A stretch of DNA of 64,000 bases, taken from positions 930,001-994,000 of the forward strand of contig NZ_RJKS01000001.1 of assembly GCF_003762905.1 (NCBI RefSeq), written 5' to 3'. The DNA is from Curtobacterium sp. ZW137 (GTDB taxonomy: Bacteria; Actinomycetota; Actinomycetes; Actinomycetales; Microbacteriaceae). Below, one piece after another: positions 8,767-17,953 of the stretch. A model generated the notes under the pieces. That model was not told the origin of the DNA. It saw only the letters and a program-made list of their open reading frames with translations, and did no database searches. Made by a program: the position numbers and the translations under genes. Each line of letters starts with the position of its first letter. The stretch's first letter is position 1.

Positions 8767-8892
8767 GATCGCGATCTCCTCGTCGTCATCGGGCCACCGG
8801 GTGCGGCTCGATGAACCCCATGAGACACCCGACCACCGACATCCGCGGGAGGCCTCCGGCGTGTCGGCGACCCGCCGGAGGACACCCCCGAT

Positions 8893-9888
8893 TCACACCG
8901 CGAGCGACGCGTTCTCCTGCTGGACGGTCGCCAGGAAGGCGTTCACCTCGGCGGGCAGGTGGTCGGCCGGCTGCCACGGTGTCGGGACCTGGAGGCGGAT
9001 GAGCTGCCCGGCGGTCGGGCGGGTCGTGGCGCCGCTCCGGACGAGCTGCTCGAGCCGGTCGGCGTACCCCTGGAAGGACTCGGACTCGTGCCAGCCGTAC
9101 CAGGCGCCGGTGGTCAGCAGCGGGTCGAAGCCCCACCGCTCGGTGCGCGCCGCCGACTCGTCCGCGAGTCGACGGTCGTTCCGCGCGGCGCGCATCCGGA
9201 CACGACGCAGCACCGTGAAGAGGACGCCGAGGCCGGCGAGGAGCACGAGCCACACGATCGGGCCGACGAACGGGTTCCCGGGCCTGATCGCCTCGCACTC
9301 GGCACGCGTGAGGATCTCGCTGACGTTCCCGAGGCAGTCCTGGTACGCCTGCTGCCCGTTCGAGAACGCCGACGTCAGCGCCGCCAGCCCGAGTCCGACG
9401 AGCGGGAACACGAGCAGGACGAACGCGACGATCGACAGCACCTTGAGCGGCGTCTGGCGGAGCCTCGCGGGCTGCCCCGCGACACGACGCTGTTCGTCGA
9501 CCGGGGTCGCCGCACGGGCGCGCCCGATGGCACCGGCCCACGCGGACTGCCACGACCGGTCCCGGTCACGGAGGAACGGGATGAGTGCGGCCGCGCGCTG
9601 CTGCCAGTCCACGAAGGCCGCACCTTCGGGCGTCTGCCGCCACATCGAGAACTCGTGACGGGCGGTCTGCTCCGCCATGGCCTGCTGCAGCGCGTTCTGC
9701 TCCTGCTGGAGCGCGATCTGCTCCTGGGCACTCCGTGCGGCCTTCGCCGCGTTGAGCGCGGTGAGCCCGTTGAACACCATGCTCGCCCCGCTGGCGAACT
9801 CGATGCTCTTGAGTGACTTCGCGGACGCTGCCTGGTCGGCCCGGATGGCCCCCATGTCCTTGCTGAACTCGTAGTTGCCGTACGGCAT
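8893..9888 (-). CDS. Membrane protein with coiled-coil region, unknown function
   Basis: A 331-residue protein. Residues about 50-85 are Gln/Ala-rich and likely coiled coil (AAKAARSAQEQIALQQEQNA). Two hydrophobic segments follow: around 150-175 (VLSIVAFVLLVFPLVGLGLA) and around 208-228 (VGPIVWLVLLAGLGVLFTVL). Between them is a short loop with two cysteines (QDCLGN, ECEAI) that could form a disulfide. The C-terminal part has no recognised motif. ATG 9888 follows GGGGGAG, and TAGCGT at 9935-9930 (minus strand) is a likely -10. I do not recognise the family. Confidence 0.7.
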   Translation of the reverse strand: MPYGNYEFSKDMGAIRADQAASAKSLKSIEFASGASMVFNGLTALNAAKAARSAQEQIALQQEQNALQQAMAEQTARHEFSMWRQTPEGAAFVDWQQRAAALIPFLRDRDRSWQSAWAGAIGRARAATPVDEQRRVAGQPARLRQTPLKVLSIVAFVLLVFPLVGLGLAALTSAFSNGQQAYQDCLGNVSEILTRAECEAIRPGNPFVGPIVWLVLLAGLGVLFTVLRRVRMRAARNDRRLADESAARTERWGFDPLLTTGAWYGWHESESFQGYADRLEQLVRSGATTRPTAGQLIRLQVPTPWQPADHLPAEVNAFLATVQQENASLAV

Positions 9889-10014
9889 GTGGTGCTCCCC
9901 CTGATGACGCCACGGATGTGGACGTCCTCACGCTAGGAGAGCATCTCTCACGCAGCCAACTCCCAGTCGACCCCAGATCGGGGCACAGGGTCCCGGGCGT
10001 GCACGCCGGGAGAC

Positions 10015-10323
10015 TCAGGCGTCGAGCGCCGCTTCGAGCCGCTCGATCTTGCCGTCCAGCTCACCGGTGTGTCCGGGCCGGATGTCGGCCTTGAGCACGA
10101 GCGAGACGCGGGTCCCGAAGGGCAGGACGGCGTCGGTCGCGGCCTTCACCACGGCCATGCACTCGTCCCACGAACCCTCGATCTCGGTGAACATCGAGGA
10201 GGTGCGGTTCGGCAGCCCGGACTCCCGCACGACCCGCACTGCGGCGGCGACCGCATCGTGGACGGAGCCGTCGGAGGACGCGGACGGGCCGCCGGACGGA
10301 GCGATGGAGAACGCGACGATCAT
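10015..10323 (-). CDS. Thiamine-binding protein (UPF0045/MTH1187 family)
   Basis: A 102-residue protein of the small ferredoxin-like-fold family that binds hydroxymethylpyrimidine or thiamine. Family-like pieces are MIVAFSIAPSGG at the start, VVRESGLPN, and the ending DIRPGHTGELDGKIERLE. Length is typical (about 100 residues). Its start overlaps the stop of the upstream membrane glycosyltransferase gene (ATGA at 10320-10323), so they are co-translated. The pairing with a glycosyltransferase has no obvious metabolic reason. Confidence 0.8.
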   Translation of the reverse strand: MIVAFSIAPSGGPSASSDGSVHDAVAAAVRVVRESGLPNRTSSMFTEIEGSWDECMAVVKAATDAVLPFGTRVSLVLKADIRPGHTGELDGKIERLEAALDA

Positions 10324-11582
10324 GCGTCCATCCTGCCCTCGGCGACCGTCGGCCGCCCGTCCGTGTCGCGGGATCGCTTCGCGAGGAGCCCCAGCCGCAC
10401 CACGAGCACCACCGCCCAGACCAGGATCACGACCTCGAGCACGTTCCGCACGGTGAGCACCACGAGGATCCACGGCTGCACGGTGAGCACCTGGTCGTAG
10501 TACGCGGGATAGATCAGCTGCGTCAGGAACGCCATCGGCAGCGCGAGCACGGCCACGGTCAGGAAGCGACGCGCACTCCCCCGCCCGGCGACGAGCCCCC
10601 ACACGATCGGCACCGCGAACCACCCGATGTACTGCGGCGACCCCACCTTGTTCGTGGCGACCAGCGCCGCGACGAGCAGCAGCGCGAGCGCCGGAGCGAC
10701 CTCGGCGCGCTTGGCGCCGCGCGCGACCGCCCAGACCGCCAGCCCGAACCCGGCCAGCACGACGAGCGCCATCAGCGGCGTCGACACGGCCGCGGCGAGG
10801 TGGGTCCCCGTGCCGGACACCTCGAACGTCAGGATCTCGGTGTCGTAGAACACCGCGGCGCCGGGCACGTGCGCGGCGGCCACCCACATGAACGGCGTCG
10901 CGAGGGGCGCCTCGATCTGGAGCGCACGGCCGGACTGCTGCCCGACGAACGAGAGCAGGTGTGCGGCGCCGCCGAACAGCACGTCGACGAGCACGACGAG
11001 TGCGGTGACGGTGAGCGCACCCGTGAGCACACCCCGCCGGTGTCCGCGCCGCAGGACGAGGAGCACCCCGACGAGCGCGGCCGGCCACACCTTGATCCAC
11101 GCCGCGACGGTGAACACGGCCGAGGCGACGGCGGGACGGGAGGCGACGTACGCCACACCGACGAGCGCCACGGCGGTCGCGACGGTGTCGATCCGCCCGA
11201 GGCCGATCGGGCCGAGCGCCAGCAGGAACACCAGCCACCACCAGACGACGCGGACGCCGAGCGCGCGGAACCGCCAGAGGAACCAGCAGGCGACAGCGTC
11301 GAGCAGGACCATGAGCAGGAGCCAGCCGGTGCCGATGGCCGCGACCCCGCCGAGTGCCGCCGCGGCCATCGGCACGATCGCGACGATCGGGTAGACCCAG
11401 TCCGAGTCGATCCCGACCCAGGAGTGCGCGTGCAGCCCGGTCTCGATCCAGCGCCGGTAGGTGATCGTCACGTCACCCAGCGGGAGGTTCGCCGTCACCG
11501 ACGTCAGCCACCACAGCACCGCGTGCACGATCACGAACGCCACGGCGAAGCAGACGACCTCGAACCAGCGCGACTTCAGCAC
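10320..11582 (-). CDS. GT87/DUF2029-like membrane mannosyltransferase
   Basis: About 420 residues with ten or more transmembrane helices. Features of the actinobacterial GT87 group include VTITYRRWIETG in the first periplasmic loop, GRIDTVATAVALVGVAY and AAWIKVWPAALVGVLLVLRR. Such enzymes use polyprenyl-phosphate mannose to build cell-envelope glycans. I chose GTG 11582: TACGCT lies six bases before it on the minus strand, which predicts a leaderless message. The alternative start at 11624 would add 14 residues that lie in a short direct repeat (CACCGGATGAGCG at 11580 and again near 11601). Confidence 0.75.
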   Translation of the reverse strand: MLKSRWFEVVCFAVAFVIVHAVLWWLTSVTANLPLGDVTITYRRWIETGLHAHSWVGIDSDWVYPIVAIVPMAAAALGGVAAIGTGWLLLMVLLDAVACWFLWRFRALGVRVVWWWLVFLLALGPIGLGRIDTVATAVALVGVAYVASRPAVASAVFTVAAWIKVWPAALVGVLLVLRRGHRRGVLTGALTVTALVVLVDVLFGGAAHLLSFVGQQSGRALQIEAPLATPFMWVAAAHVPGAAVFYDTEILTFEVSGTGTHLAAAVSTPLMALVVLAGFGLAVWAVARGAKRAEVAPALALLLVAALVATNKVGSPQYIGWFAVPIVWGLVAGRGSARRFLTVAVLALPMAFLTQLIYPAYYDQVLTVQPWILVVLTVRNVLEVVILVWAVVLVVRLGLLAKRSRDTDGRPTVAEGRMDA

Positions 11583-11588
11583 CGGATG

Positions 11589-11594
11589 AGCGTA
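11589..11594 (-). promoter_or_regulatory. -10 hexamer of the GT87 gene (leaderless)
   Basis: TACGCT on the minus strand, six bases from GTG 11582. Confidence 0.5.
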
Positions 11595-11661
11595 GCGAGC
11601 ACCGGATGAGCGGAGCGGCGACACCCAGCACTTCCCGAGAGTGACGTGTCACCGTCTCCCC

Positions 11662-12417
11662 GTGACCACGAACGGGACCCCCGAGCACCCGCGGAGCGGC
11701 AACGGGCGCCAGCCGAAGCCCACCCGCCGCCGCCGCACCGCCACCATCTGGATCTCCGTCGCCGCAGCCGTCGTCGTCCTCGGCGTCGCCGGCGTCCTGA
11801 TCGGCACGAACGTGTACTCGAACACCGAGAACGCGAAGGCCTCGGCCGCACCGAGCGTCGCCGCCAGCCGCGCCCCCTCGACGCTCGATGCGAGCGACCT
11901 CGCGGGCACCTGGACCGTCGGCGGGGACTCGGAGGCCGGCTACCGCCTGCACGAGGTGCTGAACGGTTCGGACGTCACGGTCACCGGCCGCACCGACAGC
12001 GTGACGGGCACCGCCACGGTGGACGGCTCCTCGATCACCGCGGCCGCGATCACGGTGCAGGTCGCCGACATCGCCACCGACTCCGCCCAGCGCGACTCGT
12101 ACTTCCGCGACTCCGCGCTCGACACCTCGGCGTTCCCCACCGCGACGTTCACGCTCACCGGTCCGATCGCCGACGCGGTCCCCACCGGTTCCGGTACGAA
12201 GCAGGTCGAGGCGAGCGGGAACCTGACGCTCCACGGCGTCACGAAGGCGGTCACCGCGACGCTCGAGGTCGGCCTGAACGGCGACAGTGTCGACATCTCC
12301 GGCTCGATCCCGATCACCTTCGCCGACTACGGCGTGCAGGCCCCGAGCCTCGGGTTCGTCAAGGTCGACGACGACGGCACGGTCGAGTTCCTCGTCCACG
12401 CGACGCCCGCGGGGTGA
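11662..12417 (+). CDS. YceI-family lipocalin-like protein, membrane-anchored
   Basis: About 251 residues. A basic N-terminus (PTRRRRTATIW) leads into one transmembrane anchor (SVAAAVVVLGVAGVLIGTNV), then a YceI beta-barrel domain. The domain shows AGTWTV at its start, SYFRDSALDTSAFPTATF in the middle, and the family hallmark GNLTLHGVTKAVTATLEV. YceI proteins bind polyisoprenoid lipids; here the domain should be outside the cell. GTG 11662 is preferred; GTG 11641 is the alternative. Its stop lies 7 bases from the convergent GH16 gene. Confidence 0.85.
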   Translation: MTTNGTPEHPRSGNGRQPKPTRRRRTATIWISVAAAVVVLGVAGVLIGTNVYSNTENAKASAAPSVAASRAPSTLDASDLAGTWTVGGDSEAGYRLHEVLNGSDVTVTGRTDSVTGTATVDGSSITAAAITVQVADIATDSAQRDSYFRDSALDTSAFPTATFTLTGPIADAVPTGSGTKQVEASGNLTLHGVTKAVTATLEVGLNGDSVDISGSIPITFADYGVQAPSLGFVKVDDDGTVEFLVHATPAG

Positions 12418-12424
12418 CGTCCGC

Positions 12425-13216
12425 CTAGGAACGGTCCCAGGTCTTCACCCAGTCGATCTCGAGGTGCCCTGGCTTCCCCCAGTTGCCGATCTGGAACATG
12501 AACCGGTGCGCCGTGGTCGGCACGTGCTGTGTCACCGTGAGGACGATCTGCCCGTCCACGTAGTAGCGGACCGCCTCCCCCGGGATCCACTCGGTCGTGT
12601 AGGTGTGCCACTGCCGCCACGTCGCGTCCGTGTGCAGCCCGACCGCGCTCCGTTCCTGGCCCTTCACCATCGAGTGACTGAACGCGCCGACGGTCCCCTG
12701 GAACGTGCCCTCGGGGAAGTCGACCTCCCCCTCGGACCAGACGTTCGAGGTCGGCCACAGCAGGAACGCGGCACCGTTGCCGTCGCCCCCGGTGGCCCGG
12801 GCCCGGACGCTGAACGTCCCGCCGACGTGTCCCCACGCGCCCGTCGGGGTGCCGAACGTGCCGGCCGCCCCGCGCTTGCCGTCCATCGCGACGTCCATGT
12901 AGCCGTCGTGCGCGCTGATGATCTCGTTCGACCAGTACCGGTTGGCCATGCCGTCCGGGTACGGCTGCCAGGACCCCGCGTAGGTGGTGGCGAACTGCCC
13001 ACCAGCAGCTGCCGGGGTGTCGAAGTCCTCGGAGAAGGTCGGGGCGGCGCCGTTCGCCGGCACGGTGGGCGTCGGGGTCGGCGCGGACACCGACGTCGCG
13101 GAGGGCGAGGCGGGGTCGCCCACCCACCCGCGGGCATCGGCCGTGGAGACGGTGCCGAGGGTGACACCGGCGGCGATGACCGCGGCGAACACGAGCAGTG
13201 ACCTGGAGACCTTCAT
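12425..13216 (-). CDS. Secreted glycoside hydrolase family 16-like protein
   Basis: A 263-residue protein with a signal peptide (MKVSRSLLVFAAVIAAGVTL), a Ser/Thr/Pro linker to about residue 60, and a concanavalin-like GH16 domain. The catalytic signature ExDxxE is present as EVDFPE at residues 164-169, supplying nucleophile and acid/base glutamates. The end, HLEIDWVKTWDR, matches the family's last beta strand. It is expected to act on beta-glucans or similar polysaccharides outside the cell; plant-polymer degradation is plausible but inferred. The start ATG 13216 sits directly before the signal peptide. Confidence 0.82.
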   Translation of the reverse strand: MKVSRSLLVFAAVIAAGVTLGTVSTADARGWVGDPASPSATSVSAPTPTPTVPANGAAPTFSEDFDTPAAAGGQFATTYAGSWQPYPDGMANRYWSNEIISAHDGYMDVAMDGKRGAAGTFGTPTGAWGHVGGTFSVRARATGGDGNGAAFLLWPTSNVWSEGEVDFPEGTFQGTVGAFSHSMVKGQERSAVGLHTDATWRQWHTYTTEWIPGEAVRYYVDGQIVLTVTQHVPTTAHRFMFQIGNWGKPGHLEIDWVKTWDRS

Positions 13217-13526
13217 CGGTCGTCCCGGCGTCGGGTGGGAGCTGCGGTGCTGCCGTCGTCGTCATCGACGTGGCGCACGGCGCGGTGTGCGTCCTGCATG
13301 GTCGTGGATCGCTTTCTGGGTCGAGCGGTTCCGGGGACCGGACCGGCCCGTGGTTGCGGTCCGGCGGTGTCCCTCACAGGTCTGTCTACGCGTCCACCGG
13401 GTCCACCACGAGGACCCCGCACCCCGCCAGCGGGATCGGTGCGGGCTCCCGCGCCGCATGCGTGATCCCGCGGTCGTTGCGGCTTCCCGCGAGCACGCGC
13501 CGCGTCCCCGCGGGTGCGCTGATGCC

Positions 13527-13568
13527 TTCCGACACCGCAGGAGTCGATCGACCGGCGCGGTGTCGGAA
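13527..13568. terminator. Hairpin with 12-bp perfect arms
   Basis: TTCCGACACCGC (13527-13538) pairs with GCGGTGTCGGAA (13557-13568); the 18-base loop holds TCGATCGA. It may end the nnrD transcript on the minus strand, or be regulatory. Confidence 0.4.
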
Positions 13569-13748
13569 CATGCGCACGCACGTGCCGTGGACGCACACCC
13601 CACCGGCCTGGAGGCTCGGCACCCGTCCGCCACCGAGCCTCCCGGCCGGCCGTGGTCGCGACCAGTGCACGCGGCGGCCACCGCGCGCCGCTCACGCCCG
13701 CCGCGCTCCCGCCGCGCGCCGCGCGCCGCGCCGCACACCGACAACCGT

Positions 13749-13764
13749 GCTGTCGTACGACAGC
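13749..13764. repeat. Core palindrome of repeat family A, locus 3
   Basis: The 16-bp sequence GCTGTCGTACGACAGC, followed by GACCCTGTCGC. It is identical to the core at 1704-1719 and 31133-31148. Confidence 0.8.
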
Positions 13765-13807
13765 GACCCTGTCGCTCCGGCTCGGCAGCGGGCGACCCCG
13801 GCGCGCC

Positions 13808-14653
13808 TCAGGCGGGCGCGTCCCCGGTCACGAGGAGGTCACGGACGACACCGGGCAGCGCCTCGATGAGCGTCGTCATCGTGAACGGCCCACCGCCGGA
13901 CGCCCGCCGCGCCGCGGTGCCGTGCACGACCGCCGCGGCCGCCGCGAGGTGCGCGAGGTCCGCCGGACCGACCTCCCCGGAGCCCGCCCGGGTGGCCACG
14001 AGCGCCCCGAGCACCCCACCGAGGACGTCCCCCGCGCCGGCGGCGGCGAGCCACGGCGTGGCGGAGGACGCGACGAGCCGCACGGACCCGTCCGGGGTGA
14101 CGACGTGCGTGTCGGAGCCCTTGAGGAGCACGACGCTCCCGGTCTGCTCGGCGGCGCGGAGCGCGGAGCCCCGCGGGTCCTCCTCGACTGCATCACGGGA
14201 GACGTGCAGCAGCGCGGCGAGCTCCCCCGCGTGCGGCGTCAGCACCGCGAGCGGTCCGAGGTCGACCAGCGGGATCGCCCCGGCGTCGACGACCACCGGG
14301 ACGCCGTCCTCGGACGCGTGCTCGAAGGCGGCAGCGGTCGCCGGGTCGAGCGAACCGAGCGAGGACGCCGAGATCCCGGACCCGACCAACCAGGCCTGCA
14401 CGCGGCCGATGCCGGACACGACCTCGGGACGGCGGGCGAGCACGAAGTCCGTCGCACGGTCGGGTCCGACGTACCGGACCATCCCCACCCCGGTGTGCAC
14501 GGCCGCGTCGACGCCCATGATCGCCGCACCCGGGTAGGCGGCCGAACCGGTCGCGACGCCGAGCACCCCTCGCCGGTACTTCGTGGACTCCCCGGTCGGC
14601 GCGGTCGTCCACGCGGCGGCGTCGGACACGGAGAAGGGCACGAAGTCGTTCAT
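13808..14653 (-). CDS. nnrD: ADP-dependent NAD(P)H-hydrate dehydratase NnrD
   Basis: A 281-residue ribokinase-fold enzyme that repairs damaged NADHX/NADPHX using ADP. Family motifs are RRGVLGVATGSAAYPGAAIM near the N-terminus, the substrate region LTPHAGELAALL, and the catalytic ADP-binding motif AAGAGDVLGGVLGAL. The epimerase partner NnrE, often fused in other bacteria, is not part of this protein. ATG 14653 has TAACGT seven bases upstream, predicting a leaderless message; this -10 overlaps that of the divergent HAD gene. Confidence 0.9.
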   Translation of the reverse strand: MNDFVPFSVSDAAAWTTAPTGESTKYRRGVLGVATGSAAYPGAAIMGVDAAVHTGVGMVRYVGPDRATDFVLARRPEVVSGIGRVQAWLVGSGISASSLGSLDPATAAAFEHASEDGVPVVVDAGAIPLVDLGPLAVLTPHAGELAALLHVSRDAVEEDPRGSALRAAEQTGSVVLLKGSDTHVVTPDGSVRLVASSATPWLAAAGAGDVLGGVLGALVATRAGSGEVGPADLAHLAAAAAVVHGTAARRASGGGPFTMTTLIEALPGVVRDLLVTGDAPA

Positions 14654-14660
14654 CGACCCC

Positions 14661-14670
14661 ACGTTACGGT
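14661..14670. promoter_or_regulatory. Overlapping divergent -10 hexamers (nnrD and HAD gene)
   Basis: Minus-strand TAACGT (14666-14661) lies 7 bases from nnrD, and plus-strand TACGGT (14665-14670) lies 7 bases from the HAD start. The two hexamers share two bases, so RNA polymerase can occupy only one at a time. Confidence 0.55.
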
Positions 14671-14677
14671 GGAGCGC

Positions 14678-15322
14678 ATGAGCCTGTTCCTGCCCGGTCG
14701 TGTCGTCGTGTTCGACTACGGCGAGGTGATCAGCCGCACGCCCACCGCCGCGCGGGACGCCCTGCTCGAGGCCACCGGGCTGCCGGAGGACGAACTCTTC
14801 CCCGTCTACCAGGAGCTCCGCCACGACCTGGACCGCGGCGACCTCAGCGTGCTGGAGTACTGGCGCGCGATCGCTGCCCGCACCGGCCGGTCCTGGTCCG
14901 TCAGCGAGATCCACCGGCTCTGGGCGATCGACTACACGGGCTGGTTCGAGGTCGACCCCGCGGTGCTCGACCTCGTCGAGGAGCTGCACGACGCCGGCAC
15001 CCGGCTGGCGCTCCTGTCGAACGCCGGGTTCGACTTCGGGGACCCGTACCGGCGGTCACCGATGGGGTCGCTGTTCGAGACCGTCGTGGTGAGCGCCGAG
15101 GAACACGTGCTGAAGCCCGACCTGTCCATCTACCGCGACACCTGCGAGCGTCTGGGAATCGAGCCGTCGCAGATGGTGTTCGTGGACAACAGGGCCGAGA
15201 ACGCCGCCGGCGCGGAAGCGATCGGGGCGGTCGGCCACCACTACACGTCACCAGCGCTGCTCCGGGGGTTCCTGGAGGAGCTGTCGGTGACGGCCACCCC
15301 GCACGAAGGAGCCACCGCGTGA
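14678..15322 (+). CDS. HAD-superfamily hydrolase (YihX-like)
   Basis: A 214-residue haloacid-dehalogenase-fold protein, probably a sugar-phosphate or small-molecule phosphatase. Motif I is VVFDYGEVI, with the nucleophile Asp followed by Gly where many HADs have a second Asp, as in the YihX/epoxide-hydrolase-N branch (FDLGNVI). Motif II is LLSNAG, motif III the Lys in HVLKPDLSIY, and motif IV FVDNRAEN. ATG 14678 fits a leaderless promoter. The stop overlaps the next gene's GTG (GTGA, 15319-15322), so the two are coupled. Substrate unknown. Confidence 0.85.
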   Translation: MSLFLPGRVVVFDYGEVISRTPTAARDALLEATGLPEDELFPVYQELRHDLDRGDLSVLEYWRAIAARTGRSWSVSEIHRLWAIDYTGWFEVDPAVLDLVEELHDAGTRLALLSNAGFDFGDPYRRSPMGSLFETVVVSAEEHVLKPDLSIYRDTCERLGIEPSQMVFVDNRAENAAGAEAIGAVGHHYTSPALLRGFLEELSVTATPHEGATA

Positions 15323-16401
15323 CGCACGCCCTGTTCGAGCCGATCACCATCCGCGACCTGACGGTCCGCAACCGCATCTGGGTCTCGCCGATGTGCCAGT
15401 ACTCGGTCGAGCAGCAGGACGGCGTCCCGACGCCGTGGCACCTCGTGCACCTCGGCGGGTTCGCCAAGGGCGGCGCCGGCGCGGTCGTCGTCGAGGCCAC
15501 CGGGGTCGTGCCGGAGGGACGGATCAGCCCGCAGGACCTCGGCCTCTGGAACGACGAGCAGCGCGACGCGTTCCGCCCGATCGTCGACTTCATCCACTCG
15601 CAGGGCGCCGCGGCCGGCGTGCAGCTCGCCCACGCGGGCCGCAAGGCCTCGACCTACCGCCCCTGGGAATCGTCCCACGGCACGGTCCCGGCGTCCGAGG
15701 GCGGCTGGACCGCCGTCGGCCCGTCCGCCGAGGCGTTCCCGGGGTACGACGTCCCGCGCGAGCTCTCCACCGAGGACATCCGCCTCGTCGCGGTCGGCTT
15801 CGCCGTCGCCGCACGTCGTGCCGTGGAGGCGGGCTTCGACCTCGTCGAGCTGCACGCCGCGCACGGGTACCTCCTGCACCAGTTCCTCTCCCCGCTGAGC
15901 AACCACCGCACCGACGAGTTCGGGGGCTCGCTCGAGAACCGGGCCCGCGCGCTGCTCGACGTGGTCGACGCCGTGCGTGCCGAGGTCGGCGAGGGCTTCC
16001 CGATCGTCGTCCGCTTCTCCGCGACCGACTGGACCGACGGCGGTCTGACGCTCGACGAGGTCACCGAGGTCGCCCGCTGGGCCGCCGAGCACGGTGCCGA
16101 CCTCGCCGACGTCTCGACCGGCGGCAACGTCGCGAGTGCGCCGATCCCCGTCGGCCCGGGCTACCAGGTACCCTTCGCCGCGGAGATCAAGCGGAACGCC
16201 GGCATCGGCACGATCGCCGTCGGGATGATCTCCGAGGCGTTCCAGGCCGAGCAGATCGTGGCGACCGGGCAGGCCGACGTGGTGATGGTCGGGCGTGAGT
16301 TCCTCCGTGACCCGGGCTTCCCGCTCCGTGCGGCGGTCGAGCTCGGGGTCGAACTCGACTACGAGCCCCAGCAGTACCACCGAGCAAGCGTCACGAAGTA
16401 G
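15319..16401 (+). CDS. Old Yellow Enzyme-family flavin oxidoreductase (YqjM-like)
   Basis: A 360-residue TIM-barrel FMN enzyme that reduces activated C=C bonds with NAD(P)H. YqjM-subclass signs are MCQYSVEQQDG near the N-terminus (the redox-tuning Cys), QLAHAGRKAS, the catalytic pair in ELHAAHGYLLHQFLSPLSNH, and SLENRARALLDVVDAVRAEV. The C-terminal FMN-phosphate site reads ADVVMVGREFLRDPGFPLRA. Length is normal. It is translationally coupled to the HAD gene. The physiological substrate is unknown; the class is linked to xenobiotic and stress reduction. Confidence 0.9.
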   Translation: MTHALFEPITIRDLTVRNRIWVSPMCQYSVEQQDGVPTPWHLVHLGGFAKGGAGAVVVEATGVVPEGRISPQDLGLWNDEQRDAFRPIVDFIHSQGAAAGVQLAHAGRKASTYRPWESSHGTVPASEGGWTAVGPSAEAFPGYDVPRELSTEDIRLVAVGFAVAARRAVEAGFDLVELHAAHGYLLHQFLSPLSNHRTDEFGGSLENRARALLDVVDAVRAEVGEGFPIVVRFSATDWTDGGLTLDEVTEVARWAAEHGADLADVSTGGNVASAPIPVGPGYQVPFAAEIKRNAGIGTIAVGMISEAFQAEQIVATGQADVVMVGREFLRDPGFPLRAAVELGVELDYEPQQYHRASVTK

Positions 16402-16496
16402 GGCGGATTCTCGGGTTCCGGCCCGACCTCGTGATTACGATGATGACCACTGTGGACGATCCTCCGAATCCTTCTTCGCCCCACCACTCATCCGGC

Positions 16497-16511
16497 GCTC
16501 ACTCAGTGAGC
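16497..16511. promoter_or_regulatory. 15-base palindrome upstream of the CNNM operon
   Basis: GCTCACTCAGTGAGC is a perfect dyad 71 bases before the start at 16583. It could be an operator; no regulator is known. Confidence 0.3.
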
Positions 16512-16582
16512 TGCCCTGACTCGTCGTGTGCCCGCAGCGCTGTCCGCTCGCGGAGCACGTCCAGCCCCCGGGGGTGGACCCG

Positions 16583-17953
16583 ATGAGCCCCATCGACATC
16601 GTCATGCTCGTCGGTGGCATCCTGCTGACGCTCGGCACCGGCGTCTTCGTCGCGTCGGAGTTCGCACTCGTGAACCTCGACCGCGCCGACGTCGAGGCGC
16701 GCCGTGACCGCGGGGAGCCCGGCCTCGCGCCGGTCATCGGTGCGCTCAAGGTCACCTCGACGCACCTGTCCAGCGCACAGCTCGGCATCACGCTGACGAC
16801 GCTGCTGACCGGCTACCTGCTCGAGCCGTCGATCGCGAAGCTGCTCGAGGCACCGTTCCTGGCGCTGGCGCTCCCCGAGGGGATCGTCGAGACGGTCGGC
16901 TCGATCGTGGCGCTCGTCATCGCGACGCTGCTCTCGATGATCCTCGGCGAGCTCGTGCCGAAGAACTTCGCGCTCGCGCTGCCGCTGCAGACCGCGAAGC
17001 TCGTGGTGCCGCTGCAGATCGCGTTCACGACGGTCTTCAAGCCAGCGGTCGCCGTGCTGAACGGCACCGCGAACGCCGTGCTCCGCGCGATCGGCATCGA
17101 GCCGCAGGAGGAGCTCTCCGGTGCGCGCAGCGCCGAGGAGCTCACCTCGCTGCTCCGTCGTTCGGCGTCCGAGGGCTCGCTCGAACAGGACACCGCGACG
17201 CTCCTCCAGCGCACGCTGTCCTTCTCCGAGCTCGACGCCAGCGACGTGATGACCCCGCGCCCGCGGTTGTCCACGATCCGGGTCTCGGAGTCCGCCGAGG
17301 ACGTCATCACGCTCGCCCGCCGGACCGGCTTCAGCCGCTTCCCCGTCATCGAGGAGGACGCGGACGACGTCGTCGGGATCGTGCACGTCAAGCAGGCCGT
17401 CGCCGTCCCGCGTGAGAAGCGTCCGGAGGTCCCCGTCGGCGCGCTGATGACCGACGCCGAGCGGGTCCCCGAGACGATGCCCGGTGACACGCTCCTCACC
17501 GAGGTGCGCGGTCGCGGCTACCAGATGGTCATCGTCGTCGACGAGTACGGCGGCACCGCCGGGGTCGTCACGCTCGAGGACCTCATCGAGGAGATCGTCG
17601 GCGAGGTGTCGGACGAGCACGACCGCGCCCGCATCGACGTCGTCCGTTCCCGCAACTGGCTGACCTTCCCCGGGCTGCTCCGTCCCGACGAGCTCGAGGA
17701 CCGCGCCGGGGTCAAGGTCCCCGAGGACGGCCCCTACGAGACCGTCGGCGGCTTCATCATGTCGACACTCGGGCGGCTGCCGGTCGTCGGCGACGAGGTC
17801 CCGCTCGAGGACGGCGTGTTCCGCGTCGAGCGCCTCGACGGACGGCGGGTCGACCGGGTCCGCTGGACGCCGACCCCCACGGACACCCCGCCCGGCGGCG
17901 TGACGATCCCGAACTCGTCCGCGAAGAGCAAGCAGAAGGAGAGCACCCGATGA
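16583..17953 (+). CDS. CNNM/CorC-family membrane protein with CBS pair (1)
   Basis: About 456 residues. An N-terminal CNNM transmembrane domain with the family motif [20 protein letters not shown] is followed by [16 protein letters not shown] pair follows ([52 protein letters not shown]) and then the CorC/HlyC C-terminal domain ([20 protein letters not shown]). These proteins are implicated in Mg2+ or other divalent-cation efflux; the older 'hemolysin' name is not functional evidence. ATG 16583 starts just before the first helix; an earlier in-frame codon (16526) would add 19 unlikely residues. Coupled to the next gene by ATGA overlap. Confidence 0.88.
   Translation: MSPIDIVMLVGGILLTLGTGVFVASEFALVNLDRADVEARRDRGEPGLAPVIGALKVTSTHLSSAQLGITLTTLLTGYLLEPSIAKLLEAPFLALALPEGIVETVGSIVALVIATLLSMILGELVPKNFALALPLQTAKLVVPLQIAFTTVFKPAVAVLNGTANAVLRAIGIEPQEELSGARSAEELTSLLRRSASEGSLEQDTATLLQRTLSFSELDASDVMTPRPRLSTIRVSESAEDVITLARRTGFSRFPVIEEDADDVVGIVHVKQAVAVPREKRPEVPVGALMTDAERVPETMPGDTLLTEVRGRGYQMVIVVDEYGGTAGVVTLEDLIEEIVGEVSDEHDRARIDVVRSRNWLTFPGLLRPDELEDRAGVKVPEDGPYETVGGFIMSTLGRLPVVGDEVPLEDGVFRVERLDGRRVDRVRWTPTPTDTPPGGVTIPNSSAKSKQKESTR

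Larger units (their letters stand above)
13217..13807. other. 591-bp gene-free region with three inverted repeats
   Basis: No credible gene is seen on either strand. It contains an 8-bp-arm hairpin (13416-13445), a 12-bp-arm hairpin (13527-13568) and the repeat-A palindrome (13749-13764). It must hold the promoter of the GH16 gene and the 3' end of the nnrD transcript, both on the minus strand. Confidence 0.5.

Noticed and set aside
13217-13807. Small genes in the GH16-nnrD gap
   Set aside because: All frames are Arg/Pro/Ala-rich without start-site signals; three inverted repeats explain the sequence better.
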